NCBI GenBank assembly: GCA_946480705.1
Contig: CAMLLF010000313.1
Location: forward strand, 1 to 5,473
DNA length: 5,473 nucleotides
Direction: 5' to 3'
From: an uncultured Lysobacteraceae bacterium
GTDB lineage: Bacteria > Pseudomonadota > Gammaproteobacteria > Xanthomonadales > Rhodanobacteraceae
Shown here: positions 1 through 4,667 of the stretch, piece by piece
Layout of the letters: each line of letters opens with the position of its first letter
How positions within the stretch are numbered: position 1 is the first letter of the stretch
Notes under the pieces: model-generated
Database searches by the model: none
What the model was told of the DNA's origin: nothing
What the model saw: only the letters and a program-made list of their open reading frames with translations
Made by a program: the position numbers and the translations under genes

Positions 1-153
1 GCGCCGGCCCGCTTCGGTCAGTGCGAGCGCGACCGACGCGCCGGCGATGCCGGCGCCGACCACGCAGACCTGCGCGTCGCGATCAGCCGGTACGATCGCG
101 TCCAGCGGCGGCAGCGGCACGTTCATCCACAGCGATTGCGTTTCGGCATTCAT
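1..153 (-). CDS. FAD-dependent oxidoreductase, DAO type (N-terminal 51 codons; cut by window edge)
   Basis: Only the first 51 residues are present; the gene runs off the left edge still in frame. Residues 29-38 read VCVVGAGIAG, a beta strand followed by the GxGxxG dinucleotide-binding loop (GAGIAG, 33-38), then an alanine-rich helix ending EAGRR. This is the FAD-binding Rossmann start of the glycine/D-amino-acid oxidase (DadA-like) family. About 28 residues precede the fold, including an SLWM stretch, as in oxidoreductases that also carry a C-terminal Rieske domain, but that part cannot be seen here. The ATG at 153 has a GGGAG sequence 9 bases upstream. The EF-hand gene ends 39 bases upstream on the same strand, so co-transcription is possible. 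The family is fairly certain; the substrate is unknown. Confidence 0.8.
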   Translation of the reverse strand, partial: MNAETQSLWMNVPLPPLDAIVPADRDAQVCVVGAGIAGASVALALTEAGRR

Positions 154-192
154 GGCGTCGGGCTCCCGTCCTGCGTCTCGCGCGCCGCGCGA

Positions 193-531
193 TCAGCGGC
201 GATCGGCGGATGTCCTGCCGCCGCGATACCGGCTCCATTCGATGCGCGAAACGCGTCCGTCGCGGTCCGCGTCGACCTGCGCGAGCGTCGCGCCGCGGAG
301 TTGCGCCTGTACGAATTCCGTCGCGTCGAGCTGGCCGTCCGAATTGCGGTCGAGTCCGCCGAAATCCGCGGCGGGCGGCGACGTCAGGCTCGATTCGCGC
401 TGCGGTTCGAGCGGACGCGTGGCGGGATTGTGCTCCGACGGCGGCAGCGGCTTTTTTTCCTGCGCGGTGACGGTGCCAAGCGTTGCCGCGACGGCGAAGG
501 CGATCGACAGCGCGCGGATCGGCATGTTCAT
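193..531 (-). CDS. Secreted or periplasmic EF-hand calcium-binding protein (112 aa)
   Basis: Residues 1-23 look like a Sec signal peptide: a basic start (MNMPIR), a hydrophobic core (ALSIAFAVAATLG) and a cleavage-like VTA before QE. A proline-rich linker follows (about 28-55). Two canonical 12-residue EF-hand loops come next: DRNSDGQLDATE (61-72) and DADRDGRVSRIE (87-98). Both have acidic or amide ligands at loop positions 1, 3 and 5, glycine at 6 and glutamate at 12, so both should bind calcium. The first ATG (531) is preferred because an AGGGAG ribosome site sits about 6-8 bases upstream; the second ATG (525) would be further away. The mature protein is about 89 residues, typical of small proteobacterial EF-hand proteins of unknown role. 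The FAD oxidoreductase gene follows after 39 bases. The fold is certain; the function (calcium sensing or buffering in the periplasm) is inferred. Confidence 0.88.
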   Translation of the reverse strand: MNMPIRALSIAFAVAATLGTVTAQEKKPLPPSEHNPATRPLEPQRESSLTSPPAADFGGLDRNSDGQLDATEFVQAQLRGATLAQVDADRDGRVSRIEWSRYRGGRTSADRR

Positions 532-968
532 GCGGCTCTCCCTGTCGGCGGGTTTCCTGTCGGGCTGCAGGATGCGTGCCGTTGCGCCGGTGAGTCCTGC
601 GGCGCGTGCGCGCGGCGGGACGGAACGCGCGGCGGGTAGAAATTGTCCGCGAATGGAAAAACCTTCAGTGCCCCGGAGGCGCGGGAACCCGCGGAGCGCG
701 CGCCGGCCCTCGCCGGGGCGCCCGGCCTGCTCGGGCTCGCCACGCCAGTGGCAACGTCGGCGCGGGAAGTAAAAACGGTTTCATTGAAATAAGATCAAGG
801 CGTCACGTGCCGCTTCCGGGCGAGCCTCCGGCCGGGGCCGGCCGTCGGCGGTGTGATGCTCGCGTCGTCCCGGCGATGCCTCTCGTTGCGAAGTGCAGTT
901 CGCGGCAAAAGTACGGCCGGCCGCATCCGGGCGGAGTGTCGACCCGTGGCCGGCCGTCGTGGCAAGCG
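532..968. other. Intergenic region without a convincing gene (437 bases)
   Basis: The open frames crossing this stretch are arginine- and alanine-rich and look like readings of GC-rich noncoding DNA, with no recognisable domain. It holds the 5' region of the EF-hand gene and the 3' region of the hemerythrin gene. Visible elements are a short perfect hairpin GCGGG-AA-CCCGC (681-692), a GC-rich dyad at 829-844 (CGGCCGG-GG-CCGGCCG), an AT-rich patch at 771-795 containing the palindrome TTTCA-T-TGAAA, and the putative hemerythrin terminator (907-957). I cannot assign a promoter for the EF-hand gene with confidence. Confidence 0.6.
907..957 (-). terminator. Putative intrinsic terminator of the hemerythrin gene
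   Basis: Read on the minus strand, a perfect 10-base inverted repeat ACGGCCGGCC / GGCCGGCCGT (957-948 and 922-913) begins 11 bases after the hemerythrin stop codon. It is followed after two bases by TTTT (910-907). The 25-base loop holds a further CGGG/CCCG pairing that could extend the stem. The T run is short, so termination efficiency is uncertain, but position and orientation fit. Confidence 0.55.
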
Positions 969-1502
969 TCAATGCATCGCGCCGCGCGCCGAGACGTCGA
1001 CGATGCGGATCGTCGAACCGCGCGCGATTCCGGACGGATCGCCGGCCTGTTCCGTCAGCTGTTCCTTGAGCGCGAGCGCCTGATCCGCCATGGCTTCGAG
1101 GTCGAGATCGAGCTTTTCCACGCGCGGGAACAGTTCGCGTTCCTCTTCCTTGACGTGATGCTGCACGTATTCCTTGAGCACCTTCACGTAGGCGCGGATC
1201 ATCGGGCGCGCGGCATCGTTGCCGTTCATGCCGGTGATCAATCCGCGCAGCGTGCCGTGTTCGACGGTCGCTTCGCAGGTCAGCTCCTCGCCGTCCTCGT
1301 CGAGCAGCTTCAGCACGACGGGATAGAACAGCGTCTCTTCGATTTCGGCGTGTATGGTCAGCGCCTGGCCGATCCGGCTCGCGAGCGCGGCCTGCTGTTT
1401 CGGGTTGCCTTCCGCTTCGTCGAATTCGGCGAACAGTCGCTCGACTTCGCGATGGTCGGCTTTCAGAAGATCGATGATGGTCGCGGGTTTTCGGGATGCC
1501 AT
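969..1502 (-). CDS. Hemerythrin (HHE) domain-containing protein (177 aa)
   Basis: This is a soluble four-helix protein expected to carry a non-haem diiron centre. Bacterial members bind or sense oxygen, nitric oxide or related species, or help protect iron centres. The HHE pattern is complete: H17 in ADHREVERLF, H51 and E55 in IHAEIEETLFYP, H82 in EHGTLRGLI, and H116 with E120 in QHHVKEEERELFP. These match the repeated H...HxxxE arrangement of cytoplasmic hemerythrin-like proteins. About 30 C-terminal residues lie beyond the domain. There is no signal peptide or membrane segment, so it should be cytoplasmic. The frame is open a further 52 codons upstream, but that part is basic and low quality. 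The ATG at 1502 has a perfect AAGGAA ribosome site 5 bases upstream and begins the domain at the usual distance. The gene stands alone, with hairpins upstream and a terminator downstream. Its exact ligand is unknown. Confidence 0.92.
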   Translation of the reverse strand: MASRKPATIIDLLKADHREVERLFAEFDEAEGNPKQQAALASRIGQALTIHAEIEETLFYPVVLKLLDEDGEELTCEATVEHGTLRGLITGMNGNDAARPMIRAYVKVLKEYVQHHVKEEERELFPRVEKLDLDLEAMADQALALKEQLTEQAGDPSGIARGSTIRIVDVSARGAMH

Positions 1503-1507
1503 GGTCG

Positions 1508-1513
1508 TTCCTT
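1508..1513 (-). promoter_or_regulatory. Ribosome binding site fixing the hemerythrin start
   Basis: AAGGAA on the minus strand lies 5 bases before the ATG at 1502. It supports this start over the upstream in-frame ATG at 1658, which would add 52 arginine-rich residues unlike the family. Confidence 0.75.
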
Positions 1514-1550
1514 GCTGGCTCTGGCGCGTGCGCCGGTGGCTGGCCGATGA

Positions 1551-1598
1551 GATGCCGCGGCGCGACCGGGTCGGGTCGCGACGCCGCGCCGCGGCATC
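1551..1598. repeat. Large perfect inverted repeat (14-base arms) in the hemerythrin leader
   Basis: GATGCCGCGGCGCG (1551-1564) is exactly complementary to CGCGCCGCGGCATC (1585-1598), around a 20-base loop. An alternative inner hairpin, CGCGACC (1561-1567) with GGTCGCG (1574-1580), overlaps the outer arms, so two competing folds are possible. The structure begins 48 bases upstream of the hemerythrin ATG. If transcribed in that gene's leader, it would form a very stable stem. It has no T run on either strand, so it does not look like a simple terminator. Confidence 0.7.
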
Positions 1599-1605
1599 TC
1601 CCTGC

Positions 1606-1632
1606 GGGCCTGGGTCCGTCTGGACCAGGCCC
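1606..1632. repeat. Strong hairpin between the KGG and hemerythrin genes
   Basis: GGGCCTGGGTCC (1606-1617), a GTCT loop and GGACCAGGCCC (1622-1632) form an 11-base-pair stem with one bulged G. Neither side has a proper T tract; the plus side has only GGTCTTTC. It could be a weak or Rho-assisted terminator for the KGG gene upstream, or leader structure for hemerythrin. The sequence does not decide between these. Confidence 0.6.
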
Positions 1633-1801
1633 GGTCTTTCGGTGTTGTCACGCAGCACTTACGGGATCGCGAATGGAAGATCGGAACGAAAACGAGTGGA
1701 GGGCAGCGAGAAAGGTGTGAAGCAGAGCGGCAGCGTTGCCGTTACACTCATTTCTCACTCTCTCGCCTCACTCGCTCCTCGCCTCGTCTGTCCGGTTCGA
1801 C

Positions 1802-2179
1802 TCACCGGTTGCCGTCGCGGCTGCCGCCGCGATTGCTGGTCCCGGTGTAGCCGTTGTTGCCGTCGCTGCCGCGCCGGTTGTCATCGTCGTTGTCGGAGCG
1901 GCCGCCGCTCGTCGCGCGTGACTGGTTGCCCTTGCTGCCGGCCTCGCGCGCTTCGTTCGAGTCGAATTCGTGCGCATTGCCGCTCTGATGTGCCGCGCGG
2001 CCGCCCTTGCTCGCCTGTGCGCGCTGCTCGTCATCGTCCATGCCGGCGAAGCCCTGTCCGCCGGACTTCTGGCCCGGGTTCGCGCCTGCCTGCTTCCGGT
2101 TCTGGTCGCGATCGTCCTGGCCCTGATTCTGGCGCTGGCCCGATTGATTCTGGTTGCCCTGGTTCTGCGTATTAGCCAT
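1802..2179 (-). CDS. KGG-motif general stress protein, YciG-like, disordered (125 aa)
   Basis: The core at about residues 43-87 matches the stress-induced KGG (YciG/Con-10-like) family: GFAGMDDDEQRAQ, then SKGGRAAHQSGNAHEF (57-72), then a second half-motif EAREAGSKGN (76-85). The family is small, very hydrophilic and usually linked to stationary phase, heat, osmotic or desiccation stress; the molecular role is not established. The core is flanked by an Asn/Gln-rich N-terminus (MANTQNQGNQNQSGQRQNQG) and an Asn/Asp/Gly/Arg-rich C-terminus, making this longer than the roughly 60-residue YciG. Nearly the whole chain should be disordered. There is no signal peptide. A GGAG site lies 8 bases before the ATG. 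A sigma-54-like promoter about 50-65 bases upstream suggests its own transcript. The family is certain; the function is not. Confidence 0.88.
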   Translation of the reverse strand: MANTQNQGNQNQSGQRQNQGQDDRDQNRKQAGANPGQKSGGQGFAGMDDDEQRAQASKGGRAAHQSGNAHEFDSNEAREAGSKGNQSRATSGGRSDNDDDNRRGSDGNNGYTGTSNRGGSRDGNR

Positions 2180-2227
2180 GAAACGTTCTCCATCGATGAG
2201 TGGTGCGCACTGCGCGCCACGTCATCA

Positions 2228-2244
2228 GGCATGCGCCGTGCCAA
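2228..2244 (-). promoter_or_regulatory. Candidate sigma-54 (RpoN) -24/-12 promoter of the KGG gene
   Basis: On the minus strand the sequence reads TTGGCACGGCGCATGCC. It matches the sigma-54 consensus TGGCACG-N4-TTGCW at all seven bases of the -24 block and at TGC of the -12 block, with the required GG-to-GC spacing. The -12 GC is at 2230-2229, placing the start of transcription near 2217. This leaves a leader of roughly 38 bases before the ATG at 2179. No bacterial enhancer-binding protein gene is in the window. Confidence 0.5.
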
Positions 2245-2259
2245 TCGCAATGAAACGGG

Positions 2260-2271
2260 ATTTCGCGAAAT
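2260..2271. promoter_or_regulatory. 12-base perfect palindrome upstream of the KGG promoter
   Basis: ATTTCGCGAAAT is perfectly self-complementary and overlaps a second palindrome, TTCGAA (2271-2276). It lies about 16 bases upstream of the sigma-54-like -24 element. This suits a protein-binding site, though it is closer than most RpoN enhancer sites. The binding protein is unknown. Confidence 0.35.
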
Positions 2272-2549
2272 TCGAAACGTCGTTCTATTGAAATTTGCAC
2301 TTCGCGGAGCGGAGGGGATCGCAATACGCATGGCAGACGCTGCGGTTTTACGGAGCAGGGCGTGTGGAAGATCGCGGTATTCGATTTCTTTTTTCCGTTC
2401 TTCGCCGATGGCAGAGCGCTGCGACAGCGCGTCGTAGTCATCGAGCGACGCGCCGTCCGTTCCGGCGAATCCGCTGCGTTGCTGCGCAGCGATCCGTCCG
2501 CACATTCCTGTACAGGCGGTCCGCGGAAACAACGGCACCGAGATGCAGG

Positions 2550-2690
2550 ATGTACGAAACCGGTTCCTTCGCCGTCGTCACCGGCGGCTCGTCCGGTATC
2601 GGCCCCGAGCCCGCCCGGCTCGCTGCGCGCGACGGACACGGCCACCTCGGCGACGGCACTGTCGCTATGTCGCTCGCCGGCGCGGATCAC
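2550..2690 (+). pseudogene. Remnant of a short-chain dehydrogenase/reductase (SDR) N-terminus
   Basis: From the ATG at 2550 the plus strand reads MYETGSFAVVTGGSSGIGPEPARLAARDGH, a clear SDR opening. It has a beta strand (FAVVTGG), the cofactor-binding TGxxxGIG loop (TGGSSGIG) and the start of the following helix (ARLAARDGH). Family resemblance fades after about residue 30; the chain continues GHLGDGTVAMSLAGADHG without the expected second beta strand, NNAG motif or YxxxK active site. The helix after the loop has prolines where families usually have leucine (GPEPAR against a typical GLELAR), which single T-to-C changes (CTC to CCC) would explain. An intact SDR is about 250 residues. This is the only plus-strand coding trace and overlaps the 3' end of the neighbouring minus-strand gene, so it is best read as a decayed fragment. 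The exact right boundary is uncertain. Confidence 0.65.
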
Positions 2691-3061
2691 GGGCTCGGCG
2701 GCGCATTCCCCGAGCCTTTCAGGCGAGCTGCCGAACGAGAACGTTGCAGCGCGCGGACGCTGCGCCATTCGCAGCTGTACCACCGCGCGGTGAGCCAGTC
2801 GAGAACCTGCGCCCGTGTCCACGTGCCGCCGGACAAATGCGCGAGTATGAGTTCGCCGACGGCAAAGGCGATCGACGGCTCCGGCTTGTCGCGCGCGAAA
2901 TGGTTCAGAAGGCCCAGCACGTCGTCGCCGCTGCAGCTGTTGAACGGCGCGACTCCGGCTTCCCCGTCGATGCCGACGCCGCGGTCTTCATCAGAACGCC
3001 AGGAATAGCAGCCTGCCCCATCGAGCATCAGTTCGTCTCGGATAAATTCGCGGTTCGGCAT
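2687..3061 (-). CDS. Hypothetical protein (124 aa), possibly altered at its C-terminus
   Basis: I do not recognise the family. Residues 1-95 have a natural, mixed composition: MPNREFIRDELMLDGAG, an acidic stretch (SDEDRGVGIDGE), and a likely helical part FAVGELILAHLSG followed by WTRAQVLDWLTARW. The last 25 residues become arginine-, serine- and proline-rich and run into the dehydrogenase remnant on the other strand. The original C-terminus may therefore have been lost at a junction near 2690-2760. There is no signal peptide or membrane segment. The gene begins 33 bases after the preceding small gene ends, so the two may share a transcript. The ribosome site is weak (only GGGG 6 bases before the ATG). 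It is real with moderate probability, and its function is unknown. Confidence 0.55.
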   Translation of the reverse strand: MPNREFIRDELMLDGAGCYSWRSDEDRGVGIDGEAGVAPFNSCSGDDVLGLLNHFARDKPEPSIAFAVGELILAHLSGGTWTRAQVLDWLTARWYSCEWRSVRALQRSRSAARLKGSGNAPPSP

Positions 3062-3094
3062 GGAGGCCCCGGCGGCGACGCAACGACAAGCGGG

Positions 3095-3421
3095 TTAATA
3101 GTTCATCAGGGGAACGTGCGGCGACACGGCCACCGGCGCCACGTGCAGGGCCGCGTCGGCGGATGGGGCGTCCCGACTGCGACTGCGAAGCTGTTCCAGT
3201 GTTTCCCGGAGACGGCGATCGGCGGCCGAATCCGGAGGGTCTATCCCTTTGGCGCGGCGAACGCCGCGAACCAATTCGACAAACGCTTCGTCCACCCGGA
3301 TGTTCACGCCGACCTCGCCGGCTTCCGCGACGCGCGGAAACATCGATGCGGCCAGTGCCACCAGAGTACCGATCGCGATGTTGTTATGGCGGCGGTCGGC
3401 GAGACCCGAAAGGGTTTGCAT
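3095..3421 (-). CDS. Hypothetical protein with N-terminal hydrophobic segment (108 aa)
   Basis: I do not recognise the family. A hydrophobic run IAIGTLVALAASMF (15-28) follows a short charged start, and AEAGE (32-36) could be a cleavage site. The protein may thus be exported or anchored by a single membrane segment. Next comes VNIRVDEAFVELVRGVRRAKGID (39-61), then a charged, probably helical region DRRLRETLEQLRSRSR (68-83) and a loose Ala/Pro/Val-rich tail ending PLMNY. The ATG at 3421 is chosen because a near-perfect AGGGGAGG ribosome site lies 5 bases upstream; an ATG 15 codons earlier has no such support. A 30-base dyad sits 39 bases upstream of this start. A second unknown gene follows after 33 bases. 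That it is a gene is likely; its function is unknown. Confidence 0.7.
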   Translation of the reverse strand: MQTLSGLADRRHNNIAIGTLVALAASMFPRVAEAGEVGVNIRVDEAFVELVRGVRRAKGIDPPDSAADRRLRETLEQLRSRSRDAPSADAALHVAPVAVSPHVPLMNY

Positions 3422-3426
3422 CGGTG

Positions 3427-3434
3427 CCTCCCCT
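3427..3434 (-). promoter_or_regulatory. Strong ribosome binding site fixing the start at 3421
   Basis: AGGGGAGG on the minus strand, 5 bases before the ATG at 3421, is the strongest Shine-Dalgarno match in the window. It argues for a 108-residue product rather than the longer reading from 3466. Confidence 0.75.
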
Positions 3435-3459
3435 GGTGGACCAGCTCGGGAACATCGGC

Positions 3460-3489
3460 GCTGCATTGGCGATTAATCGCCTTTGCAGC
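3460..3489. promoter_or_regulatory. 30-base interrupted dyad, probable operator
   Basis: The half site is GCTGCA-TT-GGCGATT. The central 14 bases GGCGATTAATCGCC (3468-3481) are a perfect palindrome. They are flanked by TT on each side, then by perfectly matching outer arms GCTGCA (3460-3465) and TGCAGC (3484-3489). Twenty-six of the 30 positions pair; only the TT/TT steps do not. It lies 39-68 bases upstream of the ATG at 3421, where a promoter is expected, and has an AT-rich centre. This architecture suits a dimeric repressor or activator. The regulator is not in the window. Confidence 0.6.
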
Positions 3490-3564
3490 AGACTATGCGC
3501 GGCCGGCCGGTCCGCATTGACGCAGGGTTCGCCAGATGCTGCGGCGCAGCAGCGTCGTTGCACG

Positions 3565-4032
3565 TCAGGTCTTTTTCGCGATCACGCTGATCGTGCCGTT
3601 GGTCTCGAGAAATGCGCGACGCACCTCGCTGCGCTCGCTGAGTCCTTCGGCGCGTATCGCTTCGTCGAGGTCGGATTCCGGAATGTTGTTTCGGCGCAGC
3701 GCGTCGGTCAGCACGTGCCCATCGCGAACGAGCACGACCGCTTCGCCTTCGACGATGCGATCGGCCAGCTTGCTGCGCGTCGTCGCGAAAGCGACCGCGT
3801 AGTTCAGTGCGATCAGCGTCGCCGCCACGATCAGCGCACCGACCACGGATTCGTCGCCGCCGGTCAGTGCGCCCTGCGTCGACTCGCCGATCAGGATCAC
3901 GACCACGAGATCGAACGGCGTGAACTCGCCGACCGTGCGTTTTCCGGAAAGACGCACGAGCACCATGATCGCGAAATACACGATGGCCGCGCGCGCCGCG
4001 AATTCCCAGAGGTTCGTGTCGGTCGAGAACAC
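3565..4032 (-). CDS. DUF421 (YetF-type) inner-membrane protein (155 aa)
   Basis: Three hydrophobic segments are visible at about residues 12-27 (AARAAIVYFAIMVLV), 40-50 (FDLVVVILIGE) and 63-83 (VVGALIVAATLIALNYAVAFA). Typical family motifs are RLSGKR (27-32), TPFDLVV (38-44) and IGESTQGAL. A cytoplasmic DUF421 domain follows (about 88-155) with IVEGEAVVLVRDGHV, SDLDEAIRAEG and the closing FLETNGTISVIAKK. The size fits the shorter members of the family. YetF-type proteins are found across bacteria, often beside stress genes, and the biochemical role is not settled. The start is GTG at 4032. A GAGG ribosome site 5 bases upstream overlaps the stop codon of the isochorismatase gene, and only 7 bases separate the genes, so translational coupling is likely. 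Confidence 0.9.
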   Translation of the reverse strand: MFSTDTNLWEFAARAAIVYFAIMVLVRLSGKRTVGEFTPFDLVVVILIGESTQGALTGGDESVVGALIVAATLIALNYAVAFATTRSKLADRIVEGEAVVLVRDGHVLTDALRRNNIPESDLDEAIRAEGLSERSEVRRAFLETNGTISVIAKKT

Positions 4033-4039
4033 GATCGCC

Positions 4040-4639
4040 TCACTCCGCGCTGCGCAGCGATGTCCAGCGCACCGATGACGCGCGTACGACGCCGACGCCG
4101 AGGTCCTTCAGCAGGTCCATCGCGTGTCGATGCAGCGCGGCGGTCCGCGACGCCGATGCGTCGTGCACGACGACGGGACGATAGTCGCGCATGTGCGCGT
4201 CGACCGCCGTCGTCATGACGCACTGGTTGCCCGACACGCCGCAGAGCACGATGGTCGAGACGCCCAGATGCTGCAGCAGCAGATCGAGCGGCGTCGCGAG
4301 GAACGCGGAGTGTTTGGGCTTGAGTACGCGATAGTCGGTCTCGTGCGGCGCGACCGCCGAGGCGATGCGACCGGCTGTGCCGCCGGCCGCCATCGCGGCG
4401 GCGAACACGGCGTCGAAGTCCGAACGCCATTGCCCGAAATTGTCGTTCGCGAAAATCACCGGCACGCCGGCGCGGCGCGCGCCGGCCAGCAACCGCGAGG
4501 CCTGGGGCAGGGCGCGCAGCACGTGCGGTACGAGTTGCGCACGCTCGGGCAGATCCCAGTCGCTGATGAAGTCGACCAGCAGCAGGGCCACCGCGCAGTT
4601 GCCGTCGGCCGGATGCTTCAGCGGACCGGAAGCGGGCAC
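4040..4639 (-). CDS. Isochorismatase-family cysteine hydrolase (about 199 aa, start uncertain)
   Basis: The alpha/beta fold and catalytic triad of the isochorismatase/nicotinamidase superfamily are visible. Counting from the GTG at 4639, they are D23 in ALLLVDF, K107 in VLKPKHSAF and C140 in CGVSGNQCV. The usual helix (AVDAHMRDYRPVVVHDASAS) follows the cysteine. Members hydrolyse amides or vinyl ethers such as nicotinamide, ureido compounds or isochorismate. The residues here do not identify the substrate, and the sequence does not match classical PncA or EntB closely. No ATG suits the start. GTG at 4639 lies 28 bases after the ferritin-like gene's stop and gives the catalytic Asp its usual position. 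A GTG at 4717 would overlap that gene by 50 bases and add 26 residues of poor quality. The ribosome site at 4639 is weak. The gene sits in a tight operon between ferritin-like and DUF421 genes. Confidence 0.87.
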   Translation of the reverse strand: MPASGPLKHPADGNCAVALLLVDFISDWDLPERAQLVPHVLRALPQASRLLAGARRAGVPVIFANDNFGQWRSDFDAVFAAAMAAGGTAGRIASAVAPHETDYRVLKPKHSAFLATPLDLLLQHLGVSTIVLCGVSGNQCVMTTAVDAHMRDYRPVVVHDASASRTAALHRHAMDLLKDLGVGVVRASSVRWTSLRSAE

Positions 4640-4667
4640 GGGCGAAGAGCCGTCTTCACGATGGCGG

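Larger units (their letters stand above)
2180..2549. other. Upstream region of the KGG gene, no convincing gene
   Basis: No frame on either strand has a recognisable domain or a convincing start here; the longest open readings are arginine- and serine-rich. The stretch contains the putative sigma-54 promoter (2228-2244), the palindrome ATTTCGCGAAAT (2260-2271), and two short palindromes GCTGCGCAGC (2481-2490) and CCTGTACAGG (2507-2516). It includes an AT-richer patch (about 2255-2300) that contrasts with the surrounding GC-rich DNA, as expected of a regulatory region. Confidence 0.6.

Noticed and set aside
461..478. Second sigma-54-like match (TGGCACC with GC at -12 spacing) on the minus strand
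   Set aside because: It lies inside the EF-hand coding sequence, has a mismatched -12 block and no suitably placed downstream gene.
606..1550. Plus-strand open frame of 314 residues
   Set aside because: Its coding look comes from being antisense to the hemerythrin gene; it has no domain and an odd His/Phe/Arg composition.
1728..1741. Hairpin CGGCA-GCGT-TGCCG as a terminator for the KGG gene
   Set aside because: The stem has only 5 pairs and no T run follows on the minus strand.
1768..2505. Long minus-strand frame starting MCGRI, reminiscent of SRAP-family proteins that begin MCGR
   Set aside because: Only the first five residues resemble the family. The rest lacks SRAP motifs, becomes arginine- and alanine-rich, and overlaps the well-supported KGG gene in another frame.
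3163..4218. Plus-strand open frame of 351 residues
   Set aside because: It is antisense to the DUF421 gene and the unknown gene at 3095-3421, is extremely rich in Arg and His, and shows no motif. High GC content keeps such frames open.
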